Positions 55,695-63,980 of a stretch of 64,000 nt of DNA are shown here, piece after piece. The DNA comes from Paenibacillus turpanensis (lineage in GTDB: Bacteria > Bacillota > Bacilli > Paenibacillales > YIM-B00363). Below the pieces are notes generated by a model. It worked only from the letters and a program-made list of their open reading frames with translations, was not told the DNA's origin and did no database searches. Positions within the stretch are counted from its first letter, which is position 1; each line of letters begins with the position of its first letter. The translations under genes and the position numbers were made by a program. The DNA lies in NCBI RefSeq assembly GCF_011421635.1, contig NZ_WTLI01000019.1, positions 54,583-118,582 of the forward strand, given 5' to 3'.

Positions 55695-57753
55695 ATAAAT
55701 TGGAAATATGGTCCGGAGGTACCGGTTTGCTGAAGAAAAAGCCCTGCATCATGGAACAGCCTAGCTTCGGAAGCCACTCTCTCTGGAATGTCGTTTCGAC
55801 ACCTTCTACGACAACCTCTAGGTTAAGATTATGCGCCAGCGCAACGATCGAAGAGACAATGGCCGCGTCCGTTTGGTTGGCAATATCGGAAATAAAGGTC
55901 CGGTCAATTTTCAATTTATGAATCGGGAGAAGCTTTAAATAGCTGAGCGATGAAAAGCCCGTGCCAAAATCGTCAACGGAAATTTGAATGCCTAAATCAG
56001 CCAACGCCTTCAGCTTCTGAATGACGGTTTCGGGATTTTGTATCGCTACACTTTCCGTGATTTCCAAATCAAGTGAGCTTGGAGGCAGCCCTGTTTCCTG
56101 CAATATGGCGGAAATTCGTTCAACAAGGCAGTCCTGCTGCAGCTGCCTCGCCGACAAATTCACAGCCATCCGCAAATTGTGGTGGCCGGAGTCGTACCAC
56201 ATTTTACCCTGCATGCAAGCCGTACGAAGCACCCATTCCCCAATCGGAACAATCAAATCCGACTGTTCGGCGATAGGAATAAATTCTCCGGGATATACAA
56301 TGCCTCTCTCCGGATGGATCCATCGAATCAAAGATTCCACACCGACGATCTTCCCGGAGGTTACGTCAAACTGAGGCTGATAATGCAGAACAAATTGATT
56401 GTATTTGATTGCATTTAACAGCTCCCTTTCGATTCTCTGACGGAAGGTTGCCGTTTGCCGCATTTCCCCCGAGTATAAGCCAAAGCTGTTTTTCCCGTTT
56501 TCTTTCACGCGATACATCGCCGTATCGGCATGTCGAAGCAGGATGTCAGTGGTATGCCCGTCGTCTGGGAAGATTGCGATTCCTACGCTTCCGGACACCT
56601 CAAATTTCAAGCCTCGTACATAAAAAGGCTTGTTCAATTCATATAATATCCGATCCGCAACCTTTACCGCATGGTCCGCTTCAGTGATATGAGGCAGCGT
56701 AATCGTAAATTCGTCTCCGCCGATTCGGGCAATCATATCTATATCGCGAATACAGTTTTGCATGCGTTTGGCCGCGATTTGCAGCACCGTATCCCCGATG
56801 GTATGCCCGTACGCATCGTTTATCGCGCTAAACCCGTCCAAATCAATCATCAGGACAGCCGCTTTTTCATTATTTTTGGCAGCAAAAAACAAGATCTGCT
56901 GCGTGTGCTCATGAAACTTCCTGCGATTGGGCAAATTGGTAAGAGCGTCATGGTAAGCCATATGGGTAACCTTATCTTCCGTTTTCTTCTGTTCGGTTAC
57001 ATTTCTGGCGATACAATAAACACCTTTCACTTGGCCTTCGATTGTAATCGGCAGGGTGACAAGCTGTACCAGCAAATGCTCGCCATCCTTGCTGTACATC
57101 ATCGTTTCGAATTGGGAGGAGATCCCTTTCAATGCATCCTGATACCGGTCAATCACGACTTCTCGGGCCCGTGGAACAACAAAGTGATCCAGCGTTTTCC
57201 CAATCAGCTGGTCCTGTTTATACCCTGTCATCTTCTCCAGCGCAGAGTTAGCACTGGTTAAACAGCAATCAAGCCCAAGCGAAAACACCGCATCTGGATT
57301 GGAATCAAACAAAGCTCGAAAAGATTCTTCGTCGTCGGATTTACTTAAAACATTGAGGGTATTCTCAGAAAGATCGAGTGTAAAGCAAGCGTAAGCAAGC
57401 ACTTCTCCCTTTTCATTACGAATTGGAGTTACCGATTCTTTCGCCTGAAAACAGGATCCGTCCTTACGCTTCCGAATAATTTCGACATTTGCAACGGAAT
57501 ATCGTTGTTCCGATAATATGTTTAGAAAACGCGCCGCCTCTTCTTCGTCACAGAGCGCTGGATTATATGCGATTGCTTCTTGAGCCGTCCAGCCAAACGT
57601 GCGTTCAAACGTAGAATTGACATGTAATATGCCCCCGCCCGGCTCGCAGAGCATAAATGAAATATCTCCATATTGGGACAACGTCTCTACTAGATTTATC
57701 GCAAATTTGTATTGGTCGTCCATCGAGAATTCATTCACGAAAGGCTGCAACAT
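55687..57753 (-). CDS. PAS-PAS-GGDEF-EAL cyclic-di-GMP protein
   Basis: A 688-residue cytoplasmic protein. Two PAS domains (about 15-135 and 145-265) are followed by GGDEF (about 270-425), with intact IGGDEF and an RDID inhibitory site. EAL follows (about 440-685), with ESLIRW in place of EALIRW, NLSARQLQ, LEITES, and DDFGTGFSSLSYLK. Both catalytic sites look usable, so it could make or break cyclic di-GMP depending on PAS signals. GGGAG lies 5 nt before the ATG at 57753. Second cyclic-di-GMP gene in the window. Confidence 0.92.
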   Translation of the reverse strand: MLQPFVNEFSMDDQYKFAINLVETLSQYGDISFMLCEPGGGILHVNSTFERTFGWTAQEAIAYNPALCDEEEAARFLNILSEQRYSVANVEIIRKRKDGSCFQAKESVTPIRNEKGEVLAYACFTLDLSENTLNVLSKSDDEESFRALFDSNPDAVFSLGLDCCLTSANSALEKMTGYKQDQLIGKTLDHFVVPRAREVVIDRYQDALKGISSQFETMMYSKDGEHLLVQLVTLPITIEGQVKGVYCIARNVTEQKKTEDKVTHMAYHDALTNLPNRRKFHEHTQQILFFAAKNNEKAAVLMIDLDGFSAINDAYGHTIGDTVLQIAAKRMQNCIRDIDMIARIGGDEFTITLPHITEADHAVKVADRILYELNKPFYVRGLKFEVSGSVGIAIFPDDGHTTDILLRHADTAMYRVKENGKNSFGLYSGEMRQTATFRQRIERELLNAIKYNQFVLHYQPQFDVTSGKIVGVESLIRWIHPERGIVYPGEFIPIAEQSDLIVPIGEWVLRTACMQGKMWYDSGHHNLRMAVNLSARQLQQDCLVERISAILQETGLPPSSLDLEITESVAIQNPETVIQKLKALADLGIQISVDDFGTGFSSLSYLKLLPIHKLKIDRTFISDIANQTDAAIVSSIVALAHNLNLEVVVEGVETTFQREWLPKLGCSMMQGFFFSKPVPPDHISNLLK

Positions 57754-57883
57754 GTCCACTCCCAGCTAAAGTCTATACTTCTACTATAAACGAATTTCCA
57801 GTCATAGTCCAAAAGAAAATCATCGTTTTCTGTCGTTTTTTCGCTGTTTCTATGATATTCTTGTCGGAAAAGGAGGCGTCATC

Positions 57884-58279
57884 ATGAACGAAAATTTCAT
57901 TCAGATTAAATCACTTGAAGGCGAGCTCAAAATTTCTCATAAAAAGCGCGACTACGGGCTTACCGTTTCCACGAAAGAATTCGTTCTGCATAAGCCTCAT
58001 GTTAACTATATCGTCAAATTAGAAAATATCATTAGTATTGTTCCGTTTGATATTCGGTCATTAGCTAAGATTCGCCTGGAGCATCCTCAGCATTCCCAGG
58101 TCCGTGAAATCGGCAGCTTTGCGTCAGCCGGAAGTCAGCACTACAAAATTTTGGTGACCGGCGGAACCATGCACAATCGAAGCGGCATCTTCCAGCTCGG
58201 GTCCATGGATTTCATTATCCCGATCCATGAGCGGCTGCTAAAGACCATCACCCAATATGCTCAGCTTCAATCTCTATAG
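57884..58279 (+). CDS. Hypothetical protein, possible PH-like fold
   Basis: A 131-residue protein of unknown family. The strand-rich pattern (LEGELKISHKKRDYGLTVSTKEFVLHKPHVNYIVKLENIISIVPFD) and a C-terminal helix (IPIHERLLKTITQYAQLQ) hint at a PH-like or bPH-type fold, which is a guess. AAAGGAGG precedes the ATG. It has a strong terminator and stands alone. Confidence 0.75.
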   Translation: MNENFIQIKSLEGELKISHKKRDYGLTVSTKEFVLHKPHVNYIVKLENIISIVPFDIRSLAKIRLEHPQHSQVREIGSFASAGSQHYKILVTGGTMHNRSGIFQLGSMDFIIPIHERLLKTITQYAQLQSL

Positions 58280-58283
58280 ACGT

Positions 58284-58331
58284 AAAAAGGCCGCAGCAGC
58301 CGATTCTTGTTCGGTGCCGCAGCCTTTTTTT
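58284..58331 (+). terminator. Terminator after 57884 gene
   Basis: AAAAAGGCcGC with GC(a)GCCTTTTT outside and CCGA/TCGG inside, followed by seven T. Also faces the leftward gene ending at 58335. Confidence 0.85.
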
Positions 58332-58334
58332 CAT

Positions 58335-58523
58335 TTATCGGGCCCTAGTGTTACGACGTACGGACAGCTGAATAATGCCTACAACCACCGTCCATACCAG
58401 AGATGCCGAGAGAGCCACCATAAAAAAGTTTTCAGTTCCATATAAATAATACATCAGAGCATGTGCTGCCAGCATAAACAAAAACAAGCCGATGAGGCTT
58501 ACATTCAACAGCCATTTCAGCAT
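58335..58523 (-). CDS. Small two-helix membrane protein
   Basis: A 62-residue hydrophobic protein with two membrane helices (about residues 5-28 and 33-52) and a basic end (VRRNTRAR), which puts the C-terminus in the cytoplasm. AGGCGGGA lies 12 nt before the ATG, somewhat far. Likely real but function unknown. Confidence 0.6.
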   Translation of the reverse strand: MLKWLLNVSLIGLFLFMLAAHALMYYLYGTENFFMVALSASLVWTVVVGIIQLSVRRNTRAR

Positions 58524-58607
58524 TGCAATGCTTCCCGCCTTTCCGAGATAGGTTTGGCAAAACGTTTACCTCCTATCCTTTCTATCCGGCGAGGGAATTA
58601 TACATCC

Positions 58608-59333
58608 TTATTGCTTGCGAAAGCCTGCTTTTTCCGCATCCTTCAGCGTAAAGAAGAAGACGCGTTCCTCTACAGGGACGCTCCTCCATTGATTTTTCGG
58701 CACATACCGCTTGGTCTTGTAGCTACCAACGATTTTATTGCTAATCTCGGGATTTTTCATCCGAAATTCATAAGGGAGAAGCTTGATTGGCTCCTTCGGG
58801 TTCCATATTCCTGCACCTTGTGTTTTGGCTGTAGTCGCTGCAGCTAGATACGAATCCGCGTAAGAAAAATTAGGATAAATGAGAAACGGAACCGCCCATC
58901 CGAGCCGGACCATTTCTTCGTTAACATTCATTCCCTCTTTATGTATATGTGCCAGCAGACGCCCGTACGAATCAATGGGGTCCTCCCCCGGTTCGACAAT
59001 GATGGATGTGCCTGACGGCAGAAGCTCCTTTAGTGCCTCGGTTGCTTGCTCGGCATACTTCCCCTGTGATTTTCCATTGTAATTTTTTTCAGGAGTGTCA
59101 ATGGAAAGCAGTCTAATTTTCTTCGTCCCCATCACAGGCTGCTCAATATGAATCGTGTCGCCATCCACTACTTTTGCAACCACAGCCTCGTAGGTCTGTC
59201 TATCCGTTTGCACTGCCGATTGCTGCTCTTTTTCCCAAGGAAGAGAAAACGATAGCGAAGAACAGCCGGTACTGCTTACAAGAAGCAGAGCACCAATAAA
59301 CAGCGCATATGCCAAACGTTTAGCTTTCGTCAT
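58608..59333 (-). CDS. Thermonuclease-family lipoprotein (SNase domain)
   Basis: A 241-residue staphylococcal-nuclease-like protein. The signal ends in a lipobox (LVSSTGCS), so it is a surface lipoprotein. The SNase domain (about 45-175) carries KVVDGDTIHI, IRLLSIDTPEKNY (Arg and Glu of the active site) and DSYGRLLAHI (second Arg). After it, SNKIVGSYKTKRYVPKNQ then RVFFFTLKDAEKAGFRKQ looks like the small C-terminal GNxxSxxYHxxxC-type domain of other SNases with its His and Cys residues lost. Likely degrades external DNA/RNA. Confidence 0.9.
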   Translation of the reverse strand: MTKAKRLAYALFIGALLLVSSTGCSSLSFSLPWEKEQQSAVQTDRQTYEAVVAKVVDGDTIHIEQPVMGTKKIRLLSIDTPEKNYNGKSQGKYAEQATEALKELLPSGTSIIVEPGEDPIDSYGRLLAHIHKEGMNVNEEMVRLGWAVPFLIYPNFSYADSYLAAATTAKTQGAGIWNPKEPIKLLPYEFRMKNPEISNKIVGSYKTKRYVPKNQWRSVPVEERVFFFTLKDAEKAGFRKQ

Positions 59334-59351
59334 GTCTACCTGCCCTTATGT

Positions 59352-59858
59352 CTATTCTAGTTGTGTGCGTATTCCGCGAAAATGCTCGATCATTTCGTCC
59401 ATCGGGATCCGAACCAGTCCGCTTGAAGAAGGGACCACATATTCGATCGTCCCGGAAACAACCGGGTTTTCCTGAGCTCCCCACGGCACATTCTTTCTTC
59501 CGCTGTACTGCTCATAAACACCCTTACCGACAAAACATACGAGTCTCGGGCGGTGTTTTTCGATCTTTTGCTTCAATAAAATACGTCCCTCTGCGTATTC
59601 ATCAGGGGAGATTTCCTCTGCTGTCCTCGTCGGCCTTGCTACGATGTTCGTGAAGCCGTACCCATAATCGGCAAGAAGCTGCTGATCCTCTTCCGGGCGG
59701 TACCGCCTTGCGGTTAACCCCGATTCAGCTAATAGCCGATAAAAACGGTTGTTAGGGTTGGCGTAATGATGCCCCGTTTCCCCGGAGCGCAGACTCGGAT
59801 TGTACCCGACAAAAAGCACATTCAGCCCTTGGCGAATATGGTCCGGTATTACGTCCAT
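59352..59858 (-). CDS. Mismatch-specific DNA glycosylase (MUG/UDG-like)
   Basis: A 168-residue member of the MUG/TDG uracil-DNA glycosylase superfamily, which removes uracil or thymine from G-mismatches. The first active-site motif is LNVLFVGYNPSLRSGETGHHYANPNNRFYRLL, and the second is in VPSSSGLVR (in place of NPSGLN). AAAAGGAGG lies 7 nt before the ATG at 59858; the frame is open further upstream without a site. The motif GYNPS with Asn favours the MUG group. Confidence 0.88.
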   Translation of the reverse strand: MDVIPDHIRQGLNVLFVGYNPSLRSGETGHHYANPNNRFYRLLAESGLTARRYRPEEDQQLLADYGYGFTNIVARPTRTAEEISPDEYAEGRILLKQKIEKHRPRLVCFVGKGVYEQYSGRKNVPWGAQENPVVSGTIEYVVPSSSGLVRIPMDEMIEHFRGIRTQLE

Positions 59859-59958
59859 GTGACAGCCTCCTTTTGAAATGGAATGGGGATTTGCCCACAC
59901 AGGCCGTAATCCAATTACATAGGCTAATGACAAGAGAACAATGCAATGAGGTGTGCCC

Positions 59959-60384
59959 ATGCTAAACGAATTGAACCGATTTATGAAAATGGTCGTGCAT
60001 GCCCAGTCCCAAATTATGGAGATGTTTGAAGGCGCTTGGGGCCAAGGTCCGCGAGCGGTTGTCTATGATCAGAACAATACGATCAAGATTATTATTGAGG
60101 CTCCCGGCACCTCCAAGCGCCTGCTTCAGGACTGGTCGATGCGTGTGTCCGGCAGTACGGTGCTCATACGAGGCCAGTTCGAACAAATTCACCGCCGACG
60201 TCATCTTGAGACCGAATCCTACTACGACGAACGGAAGCCCGAAGCGTTTGTAAAAGTGATTCCCGTTCCCTACCCTGTAGAAGAAAAGCCGCAATCCGTG
60301 AAATATCGCAATGGAATGTTGACCATTACCTTAGGGAAGCAAAGAACCGCCAACAAAGAAAAATGGACCTCTATTTTTCCGTAA
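59959..60384 (+). CDS. Hsp20/alpha-crystallin-like protein
   Basis: A 141-residue small-heat-shock-like protein. An N-terminal helical part (MLNELNRFMKMVVHAQSQIMEMF) precedes an alpha-crystallin-like beta sandwich (IKIIIEAPGTSKRLLQDWSMRVSGSTVLIRGQFE), and VKYRNGMLTITLGK matches the family's A-x-x-x-NGVL-like motif. It may be a diverged spore-coat-linked Hsp20 type. GAGGTG lies 5 nt before the ATG. Its last 14 nt overlap the convergent helD gene. Confidence 0.8.
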   Translation: MLNELNRFMKMVVHAQSQIMEMFEGAWGQGPRAVVYDQNNTIKIIIEAPGTSKRLLQDWSMRVSGSTVLIRGQFEQIHRRRHLETESYYDERKPEAFVKVIPVPYPVEEKPQSVKYRNGMLTITLGKQRTANKEKWTSIFP

Positions 60385-62644
60385 CCTCGTAGCGTTCCTT
60401 GCTCACATGCTGCGCGATAAATGGCGTGATTTTGCCGCTATGTGCAATCACAAGGCGATGCAGCGCCCGAGTACACACCGTATAAAAAAGCTTGCGTTCT
60501 TCTTCTCGCGCATACCGCCGTTCTCCCGCATCGTAGATGAGGACAGCGTCAAATTCGAGGCCTTTTGCCAAATAGGATGGGATAATGAGCAATCCTTTTA
60601 TGAAGGTGCGTGTCGTCTTGGTAATCAAGTGAACATCCCACTCCGGCTTCAGCAGGGCGAAGGCCTCCTCGCATTCCTGCGCCGTTTTACAGATGATAGC
60701 GATGGACTCATAGCCTTCATCCTGCAGAATACGAAGCAGCTCGCTGTAATTGTCCGCTTTCTGTTCATCCGACAAAGAAACGAGCAGCGGCTTTTTCCCC
60801 TTCCGTTCAAACGGAACCGCCGGCGCATGGTCCGTCAGCATCTCATTGGTAAAATGAACGATATCTTCGGTGGAGCGATAGCTTTTAGACAAACGGATGA
60901 CCGCCGTTTCCTCTTGACCCAATAAATCCTCTGCACGCAGATGACCACTGTCGTCGGAATGCGCCAGGATCGCTTGGTTCACATCGCCCAGCAATGTCAT
61001 GCCGCTTCCCGGAAACAACCGCTTCATAAAAAGCAGCTGGAACGGCGAGTAATCCTGCGCTTCATCGATGACGACATGACGCATGCGCCTTAAGGCAGAA
61101 AAGCCATGCAAACCTTCCTTGAGCAGCAGCAAAGGCGCCGCGTCCTCGTATGGAACCCCGCTTTCCATACGCTCGAGGGTATCGCTGGCAATGGCTTTCC
61201 AAGCCTCCGGTATCGAAGCCTCACCTATAAGCTGACGAACCAGCTGCTCATCCGTTAAAAGGGCGCGATAAAGTGCGGTAATATCAATGAACGCCAGTTT
61301 TTTCGCTTGATTTTGCAGCGGACCATACACCTTACGCGCTTTTCGTTTGGCCATGGCCTTGAGCTCTTCATCTGAGCCCAAGTACTTTGGCTGCTTTTGT
61401 AAATTCCGAAACCACTTTTGAACCCGTTCCTTCGCCTTGGCCTGAATCTCTCCAACCAACCATTCTCTCATTTTCGTAATACGGCTGGGTACCGGCTGCT
61501 CCGCAAACGTTTCATAGAACAAGCGCTGCAGCTGCTCTACGGAAATCAACGTTTTTTCCCCTGCCATGAAAGGAACAAACTGCATTCCCTCCCGACCCAA
61601 ATGCTCCACGTACCGTTCAATCAGTTCAAAGTAGGCTTTCGATGCTTTAAATCGAATACCTTGAATACGTGCAGTATAAGAAGGTTCTTTATACGCAGAT
61701 AGAACGTATTCCGTTTGATCATAAGGGTCCTCAATCGTAACGGAAGAGCCGAACCGGTTTTCCAAATATTCTTGAAAGGTCGTCTGCTGCATCTGGTTTT
61801 CGCCAAGCTCCGGCAAGACATTCGACACATAATCATTGAAAATCGCATTCGGCGAAAAGAGCATCAGCTGATCCTCAGTCCAACGGTTGCGGTATTTATA
61901 GAGAAGATAAGCGACACGCTGCAGTGCCGCCGAGGTTTTGCCGCTTCCCGCAGCGCCTTGAACGAGAAGATATTTATGCTCCGTATCACGGATAATCTGA
62001 TTTTGCTCGCGCTGAATCGTCGTAACAATGCTTTTCATTTTGTCATCGGCATGCTTCCCGAGCATTTCCTTCAACATCTCATCGCCGATGGACACCCCGG
62101 TGTCAAACATTCCGATCATTCGGCCGCCGCGAATAATAAATTGGCGTTTAAGCTCGATGTTTCCGCCAATCGGTCCTTCCGGCGATTGGTATTGAGCCGG
62201 CCCGGGACCATAATCGTAATACATTCCAGCTATGGGCGCGCGCCAATCGTATATGTAAATATCTCCTGTCGTTTCATCGACAAAAGAGGATAACCCTATA
62301 TAGATACGGTCGATTTCCTGCAACCCGTCTTCGTGGAAATCCAGTCGTCCGAAATAAGGATTGTCCTGCAGCTTGCCAAGCCTGCGCACGGTCTGTTCCG
62401 CCTGCGCATAGCTTTGTGCTTGTCTAGCCAGCTCTCTGGATTCCTGAGTTATGTTTACGGCCGCTTCAAACCAATCATCCGAATCGTAAACAAGGTCATC
62501 CCAAATATATTTCCTTGTTTCAAGAACGTCCGATTTACGTCCGCCAGCAATATCCTTCGCTTTCTGAAGCTCCCGCTCAATCGCTGTAATAACCGTCTGC
62601 AGTCGTTTCTCTTCTTGTATGCGATCCTTATCCAATTGCGTCAT
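60371..62644 (-). CDS. helD: RNA polymerase recycling motor HelD
   Basis: A 757-residue UvrD/Rep-like ATPase. The long N-terminal coiled coil (LDKDRIQEEKRLQTVITAIERELQKAKD) inserts into the RNA polymerase secondary channel in the known protein. Walker A is VQGAAGSGKTSAALQRVAYLLY, motif II VIDEAQDYSP, later motifs GDVNQAI, LSKSYRST and KGLEFDAVLIYD. B. subtilis HelD (774 aa) removes stalled RNA polymerase from DNA. AGGAGG lies 6 nt before the ATG. Single gene, full length. Confidence 0.93.
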   Translation of the reverse strand: MTQLDKDRIQEEKRLQTVITAIERELQKAKDIAGGRKSDVLETRKYIWDDLVYDSDDWFEAAVNITQESRELARQAQSYAQAEQTVRRLGKLQDNPYFGRLDFHEDGLQEIDRIYIGLSSFVDETTGDIYIYDWRAPIAGMYYDYGPGPAQYQSPEGPIGGNIELKRQFIIRGGRMIGMFDTGVSIGDEMLKEMLGKHADDKMKSIVTTIQREQNQIIRDTEHKYLLVQGAAGSGKTSAALQRVAYLLYKYRNRWTEDQLMLFSPNAIFNDYVSNVLPELGENQMQQTTFQEYLENRFGSSVTIEDPYDQTEYVLSAYKEPSYTARIQGIRFKASKAYFELIERYVEHLGREGMQFVPFMAGEKTLISVEQLQRLFYETFAEQPVPSRITKMREWLVGEIQAKAKERVQKWFRNLQKQPKYLGSDEELKAMAKRKARKVYGPLQNQAKKLAFIDITALYRALLTDEQLVRQLIGEASIPEAWKAIASDTLERMESGVPYEDAAPLLLLKEGLHGFSALRRMRHVVIDEAQDYSPFQLLFMKRLFPGSGMTLLGDVNQAILAHSDDSGHLRAEDLLGQEETAVIRLSKSYRSTEDIVHFTNEMLTDHAPAVPFERKGKKPLLVSLSDEQKADNYSELLRILQDEGYESIAIICKTAQECEEAFALLKPEWDVHLITKTTRTFIKGLLIIPSYLAKGLEFDAVLIYDAGERRYAREEERKLFYTVCTRALHRLVIAHSGKITPFIAQHVSKERYEVTEK

Positions 62645-62719
62645 TCCTGCCTCCTAATGAAAGCATATAACATGCAGTATTTTCGACTCAGCTACAATTA
62701 ATGCTTGTGTTTCCCGATC

Positions 62720-63445
62720 TTAAAATATTCGCTGCTTTTCGCCTTGCGTTAATCTTCTTCCGCTTATATCAAAAATCACTTTGCCGTCCGCCATTCCCCA
62801 AATGCGAGAGGCATATTTTTCAGCAAATTCGGTTTGATGCAGGGTACAAATAAAAGTGACGGATTTCTTGCTGCACAGCTCTTTAATATCATTTAACAGC
62901 TTCCCCGCGCTGTGAGGGTCCAAGCCGGTAACAGGCTCGTCGGCTATTATAATGTTCGCGCCCTTTGCCAGTGCGTAAGCAATGGCTACACGCTGCTTTT
63001 CACCGCCGCTTAGCTGCCCTAGCTTCTGTTTCGCTTTATCCAGCAATCCGACATGCTCAAGAATATCCATTGCCTTCATATACTCCTCTTCCGGGGTCGT
63101 AAACGTAATTTTACGCCACAACGGAAACGTTGTTCGTCTGCCGGAGAGCACATAGGAAATGGCCGTTTGATTCGGGTCTAGCTGCACCTTTTCTTCCAAG
63201 TAGACGATTTTATTCTTAAATGTAAATCGGGATAACCAATTCGCCGATGTTACCTCGTTCCCATCATGGATATACTGTCCGTTCGTCCATGTGTCTCGAA
63301 GCGCTAGGCATTTGAGCAAGGTGCTTTTCCCGCTGCCGCTGCCCCCAAGAATGGAAATAAATTCTCCGGGATCTGCTTGAAAAGAAATATGGTCCAGTAC
63401 TTTCCTCTCATCTATTAGTTTATCCAAATTGCGAACGATCAGCAT
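62720..63445 (-). CDS. Orphan ABC ATPase (phosphonate PhnC-like)
   Basis: A 241-residue ATP-binding protein. Walker A is GGSGSGKSTLLKCLALRD, signature LSGGEKQRVAIAYALAKGA, Walker B IIIADEPVTGLDP, and H-loop CTLHQTEFAEKYASRIWGM. The LHQ-type H-loop and overall pattern resemble PhnC. No permease or binding protein is nearby, so its partner is unknown. GAGAGGGGAG lies before the ATG at 63445. Confidence 0.85.
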   Translation of the reverse strand: MLIVRNLDKLIDERKVLDHISFQADPGEFISILGGSGSGKSTLLKCLALRDTWTNGQYIHDGNEVTSANWLSRFTFKNKIVYLEEKVQLDPNQTAISYVLSGRRTTFPLWRKITFTTPEEEYMKAMDILEHVGLLDKAKQKLGQLSGGEKQRVAIAYALAKGANIIIADEPVTGLDPHSAGKLLNDIKELCSKKSVTFICTLHQTEFAEKYASRIWGMADGKVIFDISGRRLTQGEKQRIF

Positions 63446-63551
63446 AAAAGCTCCCCTCTCCAAGAACAAAACTCTTCCCTAAATTGTACCATGAAGAAGA
63501 AACCGATTGCGATATTTGAGCTGCAACATGCCAAGAAACAAACCTTCTCTT

Positions 63552-63590
63552 ATAAAAAAATAAAAAAACACCACCGGCAATTCGGGATGC
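63552..63590 (-). terminator. Terminator of rRNA-tRNA operon
   Basis: Minus strand CATCCCG pairs with CGGTGGTG (one bulge) around AATTGC, followed by seven T, A, seven T. It lies 17 bp after tRNA-Arg. Confidence 0.75.
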
Positions 63591-63606
63591 TTCTTGATGT
63601 TTATTA

Positions 63607-63683
63607 TGGCGCGCCCTGAGAGATTCGAACTCCCGGCCTTTTGATTCGTAGTCAAACGCTCTATCCAGCTGAGCTAAGGGCAC
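63607..63683 (-). tRNA. tRNA-Arg (ACG)
   Basis: Seven-pair acceptor GTGCCCT/AGGGCGC (one G-U), D arm GCTCAGCTGGATAGAGC, anticodon loop CTACGAA with anticodon ACG, T arm GGGAGTTCGAATCTCTC-like, and encoded CCA. Third and last tRNA of the operon. Confidence 0.95.
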
Positions 63684-63690
63684 TTATGTA

Positions 63691-63765
63691 TGGAGCGGAA
63701 GACGGGATTCGAACCCGCGACCCTCGCCTTGGCAAGGCGATGCTCTACCACTGAGCCACTTCCGC
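63691..63765 (-). tRNA. tRNA-Gly (GCC)
   Basis: Acceptor GCGGAAG/CTTCCGC, anticodon loop TTGCCAA with anticodon GCC, T arm with GGTTCGAATCC, and encoded CCA. Seven bp before tRNA-Arg. Confidence 0.96.
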
Positions 63766-63771
63766 AAATGA

Positions 63772-63857
63772 TGGTGCGGTCGAGAGGACTCGAACCTCCA
63801 CGGGCGTACGCCCACTACCCCCTCAAGATAGCGTGTCTGCCATTCCACCACGACCGC
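63772..63857 (-). tRNA. tRNA-Leu (GAG)
   Basis: Acceptor GCGGTCG/CGACCGC, anticodon stem CTATC/GGTAG with loop TTGAGGG and anticodon GAG, a class II variable arm (GGGCGTACGCCC), T arm GGTTCGAGTCC, and encoded CCA. First tRNA after the 23S gene. Confidence 0.95.
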
Positions 63858-63980
63858 ATATGAAATTGGATTGCAGCTTCGATATTGCTTCACAATAACT
63901 TATGCTTCTTCAAGGAAAAAGGTTCATTCCTTGAAAACTGGATGCGATAAACGAGTGTTTACAAGCATGTTGCTTGTTTA
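63858..63980 (-). other. Spacer between 23S rRNA and tRNA-Leu
   Basis: Transcribed spacer with two hairpins: ACAAGCA-TGT-TGCTTGT (about 63961-63977) and TTCAAGGA/TCCTTGAA (about 63912-63938). The second is of the kind seen in rRNA spacers of Bacillales and is probably for processing. No 5S rRNA sequence is present. Confidence 0.65.

Noticed and set aside
63420..63683. Open frame running through tRNA-Arg
   Set aside because: It overlaps a clear tRNA and a terminator.
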